Assembly: GCA_963970005.1 (NCBI GenBank)
Contig: CAXAMN010021585.1
Location: forward strand, 877,066 to 941,065
Length of the DNA stretch: 64,000 nt
Reading direction: 5' to 3'
Source of the DNA: Durusdinium trenchii
Taxonomy: Eukaryota > Sar > Dinophyceae > Suessiales > Symbiodiniaceae
How positions within the stretch are numbered: position 1 is the stretch's first letter; each line of letters opens with the position of its first letter. A program made the translations under genes and the position numbers. Below, piece by piece: positions 56,065-64,000 of the stretch. The notes under the pieces were generated by a model. The model was not told the origin of the DNA. It ran no database searches and worked only from the letters and a program-made list of their open reading frames with translations.

Positions 56065-56408
56065 GATCCCTTGGGATGCAATGGATGCCACAAGATTCAA
56101 GATGCGATGGAAGAGGAGTTCATCCGTTCCAAGTTCCAAATCTTCATCGATGGTTGTTCTTTGGTAGGTGCCTGGGAGAGTCAGCTGAACATACGAAGGG
56201 TCCGCCTGCAATAAAGGGATCATGTTCAACACCGAAGTCAAGGAGTACGAGCTGGACAAGCCGCACCAAAAGACGCCCTGGGTCGTCACAGGGGTCTGCA
56301 GTGTCGACCGCCAGTGGAAGGACTCTCCGCTGGAACCTCCTTGTTCCTTCGCCCATGTGATCAATCCAGCTGGATGGTGGTTTGCGACACATTCGGCGAA
56401 CCATGGTG
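56065..56408 (+). CDS. Plus-strand gene, two exons with 49-bp intron
   Basis: Exon 56065-56167 follows GTCTTAG|GAT and reads DPLGCNGCHKIQDAMEEEFI then SKFQIFIDGCSLV. A 49-bp GT-AG intron (56168-56216) follows. Exon 56217-56408 reads MFNTEVKEYELDKPHQKTPW then VDRQWKDSPLEPPCS and GWWFATHSAN. The junction is in phase and third positions are GC-rich. Family not recognised; the CNGC pair is too little to call a zinc site. Further exons on either side are missing. Confidence 0.55.
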
Positions 56409-57219
56409 GTAACGTTTCGGCCCAAAAAATAATCATTGCCTCAACCATCGTTGGCTCTAGTATGGATGTCTTAAGGCTCGTTTTTCCCTCAAAACAAAGC
56501 ATCAAAGTTCATGGAATAGAGATTATACAAATTAAGAAAGGTCAAACAAAAGCACAGGTGTATAGCCAAACCTGCGGGTCACTCTGACTGAAAGAAGGAC
56601 GATCGCAGCCTGCTGTCACATTGTAGTCCCTTTCAGCCCAAGGAGGGTCTTTGCATTGCAATTTCATGGTGAACTCTCGGTAACATTCTGTAACTGTCTT
56701 TTGAAGGCAAGCAGGATTAATTACACCTCCAACCCCATCCAGAATGGCAACCGAGCCCCACACTCCCCACACCTATCATGGTCCATGACCATCTCTCAGA
56801 TCTCATTCTTCCAACCCCCCTCCTGCTGCTCATGCTGTCTTCTGACCTTGAGCCCCGATGAAGGGAGTGGAGCAGTCTGTGGATACTTCAACACTGCGAC
56901 ATACTGCTACAGTGTCTCTTCCTAGCGCTTCCAAGGGTTGTGGCCATGAAGACCTGAGAAGTGTAGGCCAGGTAAAAAAGAGTTGTCACGGTACATTCTT
57001 CCGACACGCACGCACGCACGCGCACACGCACACAGTGCCTTCCACATCCTTCTGCATCATGCTGTGTTCACTGTCCACATATCGTGTTTGTATGTATACT
57101 GTTTACATGCATCGGTCATCTGGTATTCCTACATAGACCTTTCCTACCTTCCCTAAGCAAGTCTCTCTAGGACTTTGAAACCTTTCATGCATCGCTCTGA
57201 GACAGGGTATCATATTATC

Positions 57220-58252
57220 ACCACTCCAGTCCCGAACACACCGAGAAATCTCTGAGATCACTTGGATCGCCCGGCACCAGACTGCTGCGCGACATACTGC
57301 CATCAGCTCGACCTGGCAGTGGAGGACACTTCAGAGGAGACCTCCAAGTGTGGCAAACGCTGTCCAAGAGCTGAGTGATCTCCCCTGCTCTGGAGGCCGA
57401 AGTATCCAAAGACAATCCAAAACATGATGCCACTTTTGTTGCTCAAAAGTCAAAAAGGTTGCGGGTCAGTGACTAGTTCCCCCTCAAAGCAGTATTAGAA
57501 GAGCGACCAAAGATCGGGGTCGAAGCCGCTTCACCGGCAAGACCATCTTGGAACCAACCCCTAGAGGTCCAGTCTGAGCTGTCGCTCCAAACCTGGTCTG
57601 ACCTCCTTGAGTGGTGCTGGGGTGTATGACCAAACTCCAGTAAAGTGAGATCATAATTGACCTGTAGGGTATTTGGAAGCAATATCAAAGCTATGGCTGA
57701 TTCGACTACCGCTTCAGCTGCGTGCCAATGTCATCAACCAATGTCGTGCACCTTGACTTCTGCATTGGCTGCCAGCTTCCTGCAGCACCAGAGTCGAACT
57801 CGTTGTGGTCTGAAATCCCAACCATATTCATCCTTGGAATCCACGGGTCACCAAGGGGTGGTGTTTAGTCACTAAGTGAGTGGATAATGGGCACCCCTAA
57901 CCATGGATCGCACCCCTTTGTGACTACTGGAATGTCCACAGTCTTCATTGAACCATTATGTAATTTGTTTTCTGTTCTGTGACATTCTGTAGCTATTGCG
58001 CCATTTTAGCGAGCAAGAACGCGCAGCACACATAGATATGTATATATATGTATATGTATTTCAGTCTCTACAATATGTTGACCCACAATGCAATCGCCAC
58101 AGTCTCAAACCAACATGACAATCCTCGATGGGTTCTGAAAGTGACGTTTTCTTTTGCAACCCGCACCGCAGTAAGGGTTCCCGCTGTCCTCCTCCCGCCA
58201 GTCGCCCCGGCGGAAGGTCGCCAAGGGCATGGTACGGCGGAGCACCTCACCT
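57220..58252 (-). CDS. Unassigned minus-strand exon series
   Basis: Four blocks in order: LRRTMPLATFRRGDWREEDS (58150-58252), VRLWCCRKLAANAEVKVHD (57725-57800), SDSSDWTSRGWFQDGLAGE (about 57490-57600) and GEITQLLDSVCHTWRSPLK with SSLVPGDPSDLRDFS (57225-57425). All are open, balanced and colinear. I cannot name the family or fix all boundaries. Confidence 0.35.
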
Positions 58253-58259
58253 GATCGCA

Positions 58260-59340
58260 AATAATAGTAGATAAATCCGTTGTTGGTCTCCGTGAAAAAC
58301 AAGAATAGCGGGAAGAACTAGCACGGGTACAACGGTTGCTTCCGATGTTGTATTAAAATATAGTTGGGGGTGTGTATTCAAAATTCGCGAGACCTCTCAG
58401 GCGTTCCGAACTCCCTGGAAGGTTCAGAAGATAGACCATCATCCAAAAGCCAGTGGTGGGAGATCTCCTACAATACAATACACAACCAATACATATAGTA
58501 TTGTATAATATATATATATACACTGCGTACTTCTATGTCAATGTCCATGCCTGACAGCGCTTCTCTCTGTGCTGGGCTCAGGTCTCCCGAGTGACAGCAC
58601 ATACTTCCCTCCTTGGCATATTAAACAAAAAACGTAACCGTTGTGTAGTCTGGGAGTGTGTAAACATGAGGTCAACTGGTCTTCATTATGTTTTTGTTCT
58701 AGTCTTCCTATACTAGTGTTCTTTGGAAGGGTTTATTCGTTCTGAGACACTCATAGAAACATGTGGTATGCTTTATGTGCCCATCCCGTGCATATGTGAT
58801 CTGTAAGTCCTTGAAGCATAACCCCTCTCAGAACTCTTGAATCCCAACTTTGGGCACCCTCGAACCCACAAAGAAACAAACAAAAACAACAAACATAACC
58901 AAACCAAACCAAATCAAACCAAAACACCTACCAAACCAGAAAACCATATAAACTTGAGCCCATGGACTCCTATGGGGTCCATGGTGACCAGAACAAAATG
59001 CATCTAAGAGCCACACCATCCTCAGCGCGTGAGCTCTCCCGTGAGAGTCGGGACATTGGAGTGACTGACCTCAGGTCGATGGGGCAAAGTTGGAACCTTA
59101 TTAAACTAAAAAACCGGCCCCTGCTATGGAGGGTCCAACCCCTGTCATGGAGGGCCCAAGGATTCTTGGGGTAGGAAGATTCCCAACCAATGGGTTTGGT
59201 CTACTTTCCAAACCTTCCAGGGGGTCGTTGCCTGAAGGGTATCCCATTAATTTGGGTCGCTTCACCAACCGCCCCGCACCAGTGCCTCACAGAGACAGTG
59301 TAAAAAAACCTCCATAATCACTCTATTGTTGGACCGGACC
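58260..59340. other. Spacer without recognised gene
   Basis: AT-rich DNA with an (AT)n tract at 58507-58522 and a run of AACCAAACC-type text near 58890-58940. I see nothing coding that I would defend. Confidence 0.4.
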
Positions 59341-60467
59341 CTCTTACACTTTGTTTAGTTATATTATGCATTTCTTACAATTTGCAAGCATTGTTGGAGA
59401 TCTTTTTGCACCCCTTGAAATTGTAGATGTTTCAGGGTGTCCAAACTACACTAATTTGCAGGCCTTTTGCAATTGCAACCAGCTGACTCATATGCCGCCA
59501 AAAAATATACATTTGCAACTAGCTGATGCATATGATGCAACCATGAAAGAAAGATTAAGACATCTACTGTAATTCTAGTAGGTCCGAAACCGCCTCTTTC
59601 ATAGATCTTAGATAACATATAGTTGTCAAACATTAAGGCATACTTGTTCAAACGTTTAAGGGAGTGCTATGTGGCAGCTATGTAGCGTTATGTACGCGCT
59701 AAGCCGCTAAGTTGGTTAACTTTGTAAAAAAACAATGTTTATGAGGGCAGAAAGTCGTCTCACATGTGCGTTTTTGGTTGCCCTGTGGCGTACAAACAAA
59801 GCAATGCCAGCGTCGTTTGCCCAACTCATGCAAGCGTTTTCCCGAGTACCCTTTAAAACCACTGCCCAGTTGAGAAAAATGCATGTCGGAAAACCCATCA
59901 ATAGGGTTTATATGCGTTTAATTACTCTAACTCTACCGCCTTATTTAGTTGTCAGTCTAATGAACAATCACAATTTTATTAATAGAGGTTTTTGTTTGCA
60001 AAGGAAAAAGGAGCGATCCTTCGATCTGGAATTGTGTTTTCTTTCAATTTTAGTTACGCGTTTAGTAAAGTCTTTTTAATTAGACGTGACTTTTCGGTCT
60101 TGAAGCTCTTCCCACATTTCAATCTTTCCAGGTCCAGAAGATGGATAGATTTGTCTTTTAGTAAGGGGCAAGGGATTAGCAAAGAAGGACGAGCACTCCA
60201 GGATCGAAGAAGAAAAGTATATAGAAAACACCAATGCCCTAAGACAGTAGGAAATGCAATCGAGGTCTGTGCCCCACGGGCGAACGGAATCGCCCAAAGC
60301 ACGTGTCCGCCAGTGTATGCGTTGATGCAGCCTCAAGCGTGCTGTCACCACAAACAGCTGGGAAACCAAAGCCGCATTCGTGGCCTTCCAGGCATGGCGC
60401 GCAGCACAGATCTCCAGTGGAACATGTGTATTTCAAATAGGAAACAGCCAACTAAGTACACCTTTTT

Positions 60468-60480
60468 CTTGAGCCAAATG
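60468..60480 (-). other. Partial dinoflagellate spliced-leader-like motif (3' half)
   Basis: The minus strand reads CATTTGGCTCAAG. The dinoflagellate spliced leader ends CCATTTTGGCTCAAG, so this matches with one T missing. It is followed by AAAAAGG, not by a GT donor, so it is not an SL RNA gene. It could be a relict from a retroposed mRNA or chance. Confidence 0.3.
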
Positions 60481-60824
60481 TAACGCGTGAAGTAGACATG
60501 ACTATGTACAAGCGGTGAAAAAACCCCCCGCGGCGCCGCCAGGTCACTGGCAGCACCGAAGAGGCAGAAGTGCAGCCATCATAGACCTTGGGACAGGCTG
60601 CAATGCTATGTACAATATGCATGACCTACGAATGCGTTGTTGTAATGGAGAAAGTTGCAAGAGAGGTTCGGCTCCTTTTGCGCTCGTAGCGGGAAGCTGC
60701 AAAACAAAATGCACGGCTTAGGTTTCCACCTAGCATCACGGGAGCAATACCACTCCAATCAAGATGCCATAGGTGACTTGCACCGTGAATTATTATAGAC
60801 AAAATGATTGCACTAGGCATGCCA

Positions 60825-60841
60825 GCCAAAATGGACACGGC
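60825..60841 (-). other. Partial dinoflagellate spliced-leader-like motif (5' part)
   Basis: The minus strand reads CCGTGTCCATTTTGGCT. The spliced leader begins CCGTAGCCATTTTGGCT, so 15 of 17 bases agree, then similarity ends. It lies 345 bp upstream of the second partial match on the same strand, downstream of the KptA-like gene. Confidence 0.3.
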
Positions 60842-61079
60842 AAACCTTCCGGTTCGCAACGCTGTTGAAACAGTTAGCCCAAAAGATGAAAGACGGCTAA
60901 CGTTCCCGTTAGCGTAGCGAGCTTGAAACTCCAATACTTCACATACTAGAATGAGAAAGAAAGCGTTCCGGCTAACGTTCCCGCTAGCATGGAAGATACA
61001 CACTCTGATGGCCGATAAGGATCTATGGGTCCCACTCCCAGTACCATCCCCGGGAGGCAGTCCATTTCCACGAAAAGCT

Positions 61080-61668
61080 CTAAGATCCGGACCATTCTCG
61101 GTCGCCGTAGTAAACCCGCTCCTGGGCAGGCTTACCCTTACCCTTCTCCTTGCCCTTCTCTTTGCCTTGCCCCTTGTATGGCTCGGACTTATACTGCCCT
61201 TTCTGCGGCTCATACTTGCCCTTGCCCTTCGGCTGAATGTCGCTCTTGCCCTTGCCTTTGGCCTTGGCTGCGCCCTTCATTGCAATGTCCTGGGCAATGG
61301 TGCGCTCCGGCGGCCCGACCACGGCATCAGAAGAGCTTCCGGCTGCGCCCTTTCCCTCCGAGGGCTTCGGCACCACTCGCCACTGGTGTGCGGCTGGCGC
61401 CCATGGGCGCGGGCGATCAGACTTGCCCTTGCCCTTCCCCTTGCGGGATTGGGTCCGCTGCTGGAGGCGCTGCTCGTGATAGGTAGGGCAGTCAATCTTG
61501 TAGTGTGGCCCCCCGCACACGAAGCAGCCGGAGGCTGGAGCTTTTCCTTTGCCTTTGCCCTTCTTGGCTTTATGCTTGGCCTGGTCAACGGGAAAGAATC
61601 CAGATCGAAGATTCTGGTTCGCCGTCGACTTGCGAGACACCGCGCTGACCTTCCCTCGATCACCTTCA
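61080..61668 (-). CDS. Gly/Lys-rich tail with zinc knuckle, downstream frame
   Basis: This frame overlaps the end of the KptA-like frame and is shifted by one. It reads VSRKSTANQNLRSGFFPV, then repeated GKGK tracts and a knuckle FVCGGPHYKIDCPTYH (C-x2-C-x3-H-x4-C). It ends with GQYKSEPYKGQGKEKG-type repeats and GDREWSGS before TGA. Zinc knuckles with basic low-complexity tails usually bind RNA or single-stranded DNA. It is most simply the C-terminal part of the same protein, separated by a one-base frame change near 61650. Confidence 0.65.
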
Positions 61669-64000
61669 AGCTGTGCCCAAATTCATTTGCAGCGTCGGGC
61701 CAGTTCAATCGGGCGAAGGACACAAGATCTTTGAGGATGTTCTCGGCCGAGCCTTCCGGCTGGCATTGCTTATCGTTCCAGCCGATGATCACGGGCGGAG
61801 GCTGATTCTTCTGCAAGATTGCAAAGTCGACGTACGTGGCAAACTGCGCCAAGGTCAAGAACCGGCATTTGTGTGCCACGAACGCCTCATCAGCCAAATC
61901 GACAGGATCGTCGTCACCCCGGTCAAGCTTCAAAATGAAGCAGAGACGGGTTGCACGAGCTTGCTCATCCGCAGCCTGGTCATCCTTTCCAGTGCCCTTT
62001 CCCTTCTTGCCTTTCCTCTGCTCGGCTGTTCTTCCAAGCTTCGGATTCATGCTTCGTCCGAGCCGCTGCAGGAAATCGAGTGCATCGGGCGTGAGATTCG
62101 CCCTTGCACAATTTACCGCATAAAATGGGTCGGTTTCCAGCCTCTCACGAAGGGTTGCGGCACCACGTTTCTTGGCTTGACGAATGTGGGCTTTCGCGTT
62201 GTCACGAAGGACTCCGAAGGCAGATCGGGCACCGCGGCGTTCAGTGTCGCCGGCTTCAGCTGCGGATTTGGTTTGTCTTGCTTTCCTCGGGATCCGCTTG
62301 ATGAGGTCTTCGATCACACAAGTGGTGTTCTGAAGATCTGCCTCAGCCTGTGCCCTGGCCGCTTCTGTGGCAATCCTGGCGTCCGGCCACACCGTCAGGT
62401 GGGCTTTGCAGTAGTCGCACTTGATCCCTCCCTGCCAATTCTCATTTCCGCAGAGCGGAGTGCGACACTTCTCCACAGGGATCCGAAGGATCACGTTGAT
62501 GGCAACATCCTTGGGCTCGAGATCATAGTTGTCTTGCCCACGCGCCCACGGACGATTCCGGTTGTGGTGCGCGCTCCTCAGCCCCGCGATGTCAGAGTTC
62601 TGGACAATCGCACATGGGGCGAGCATGTAGCCCTTCAACTCGCAAGACTCAGCCTCAGTTCCCGGCTGCGCCTTCCGGCGAGCGTCGGTTTGGGCAAGTT
62701 CATCGATGACCCCTTCGAGCTCACGGGGTGGTCGAACGATGTTCACTGCACCCTTGACGATCTTGGACTTGACGTCCGCCCAGTTGTCGACCAACATAAA
62801 ATTTTTCATCATCCCGAGTCGGGAGAGCTGATACTGGGCCGGTGCTGCAGGGTGATTCGGATCGGCATCCTGAAATTCCTTGAGGCTGGAATGATAATCA
62901 CTCCGGAATTTCGGATAGGCTGGATTTGCCCAAGCGAACGATGCATCCCGTGCGTTACACGCAAACATCAGATGTTTATTGCTAATCCAATCCGGAGAAA
63001 GGATAGCTGCATCGGTGCGGAAGAGCCTCACACCCTCCTGAAGCATTAGCTCGGTGTCAAATGCCAGGTAAATGGGTTGACCGGCTCGCGTTCCCGCGAG
63101 CTTGCGCATATTCGCGACCCATGGCGGAGTGACCGTGAAATAATTGTGTCCTCTCCCCGTTTTTCGGGGGAAGCCGCCAACCACGAGGCCATTCTTAATG
63201 ATATCGCTGCAGCCGCGAAAATCAGTCGAATGGTAGACCACCCTTGGGAACGTGGTATAACTGTGGGACGTCTCAGGGTCACAGTTGAACCTTGGGTGAT
63301 AGCCTCGGTCGAGCTTGTCCACGTCGAACTCGTCGTCCAACGTATAGATCTCCTGACAAATGGCTCGGTTCCCGATGCGTTCAATGACCCAATCTTTGTG
63401 GCCCTGAACAGCTTTCACTGCTGTTGGTTCCCACGGCATACCTTTCCAGGTAGCTCCCTCGACCCCTCCCGGCAAACAGACTCGAAGTTTGAATCGCCGG
63501 TCGTCGTTGTTCCGAATGCAGAGGAGTACCTCAAACTCTTGGAGGTTGGCAATCTCGTCTTTGAGATGCCTCATCAAGCCCTTCCAGTCTTTGGACCCGT
63601 CGTCATTGAAGGCGGTAGTGGGCTTCCTCCTCTGCTCTTGCACACCTCGCAGGTGATTCGAGAGGCTGTGAGAAATCTCAGTCAGCCGGTCGTCCATTGG
63701 TCGCACAGGCACTTTCAACATGTGCTCTGGTCCGATGTATGATTGGACGCCTGGCTGCAAGTGCAATGGGATGTCCTTCTCATGGGTGTCGTCATATTTC
63801 ACGATCCTTTGCACTTTGCGCCTCTGCTCGCCCCCCGGAGGCTTGGGCATCTTCTTCGTGGCGACTTTCGCTGCCGCTCCAACTGATGAAGATTCCGGCA
63901 AGCCTTCCGGCTTGCGTTTTTCACCCGCAGAGGGCTGATCCTCCTCATCATCATCGATGATCTCGACCTCGTCGTCCGCCCCATAATCGGGCATTTCTTC
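61645..64000 (-). CDS. Tpt1/KptA-like RNA 2'-phosphotransferase domain protein, 5' possibly incomplete
   Basis: A long intronless frame has an ATG at 63994, but the frame remains open to the window edge. After an acidic N-terminus (VEIIDDDEEDQPSAGEK), residues about 195-340 match the Tpt1/KptA fold. They contain VKAVQGHKDW (family: RAvQGHS), VVYHSTDFRGCSDIIKNGL (family: lyHgT....w..I...GL), GRGHNYFTV (family: R.HvHl) and LFRTDAAILSPDWI (family: f..s.n.viLt.g.i). Tpt1 removes the splice-junction 2'-phosphate from tRNA using NAD+. Here the Arg of R-x-x-QGH is Lys, so activity is uncertain. Further on are a CX4C-x10-CX2C zinc ribbon (CRTPLC, CDYC, near residue 510) and a helical region. The useful frame ends near 61650. 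Confidence 0.7.

Noticed and set aside
55921-56505. 194-codon minus-strand frame
   Set aside because: The plus strand here has two exons with matching splice phase and GC-rich third positions; the minus frame is judged to be its shadow.
61673-63049. 458-codon plus-strand frame
   Set aside because: Shadow of the KptA-like gene; the minus frame carries all recognisable motifs.
1-64000. Bacterial-type features (operons, Shine-Dalgarno sites, CRISPR, attachment sites)
   Set aside because: Intron-split genes, low gene density and an LTR retrotransposon show a eukaryotic nuclear genome; no repeat-spacer array is present.

Overview
The window looks like nuclear DNA of a dinoflagellate, most like a Symbiodiniaceae-type genome. 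The reasons are low gene density, many small exons recognised only as open, in-phase pieces between splice sites, use of GC and GA donors beside GT, acceptors usually of the form AG|G, several very short introns (40-49 bp), dense short inverted-repeat elements and (AT)n tracts, and protein families I associate with dinoflagellates. There is no rRNA, tRNA, CRISPR array or bacterial-type operon that I can support. Exon models are hand-built from phase, splice sites and protein motifs, so boundaries marked approximate may shift.

Layout. (1) 1972-6625 (-): exons of a CCR4/nocturnin-like endonuclease-exonuclease-phosphatase (EEP) protein. (2) 7319-10759 (-): N-lobe exons of an AGC/PKG-like protein kinase, ending in a degenerate catalytic-loop block. 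(3) 23351-25448 (-) and 49291-52087 (-): exons of cyclic-nucleotide-binding (CNB) domains. Blocks 2 and 3 lie on one strand in the order CNB-CNB-CNB-kinase, so they may be one very large PKG-like gene. (4) 26400-36762 (-): three head-to-tail multi-exon genes of types that look dinoflagellate-specific. Gene 2 is 33463-36762, gene 1 is 29145-32382 and gene 3 is about 26400-28860. Genes 2 and 1 could be joined through most introns in phase. Each of the three carries a one-base frame break in an A run. (5) 36791-42577 (-): a complete Ty1/copia-type LTR retrotransposon with 79-bp identical LTRs, PBS, PPT, a 5-bp target duplication and one 1807-codon gag-pol frame. It sits immediately 5' of the first recognisable exon of gene 2. 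(6) 61080-64000 (-): a long intronless frame with a Tpt1/KptA-like domain and a zinc ribbon, followed after a frame change by a Gly/Lys-rich tail with a zinc knuckle. (7) A few plus-strand exons (692-858, 19966-20573, 54205-56408) and several unassigned exon-like blocks.

Between these are at least four families of short dispersed elements. Three have terminal inverted repeats; copies lie in introns and spacers. Most identified genes share the minus strand, which fits the unidirectional gene arrangement known from dinoflagellates. The functional theme is cyclic-nucleotide signalling (CNB and kinase), RNA end processing (EEP, KptA-like), and mobile or multicopy families.
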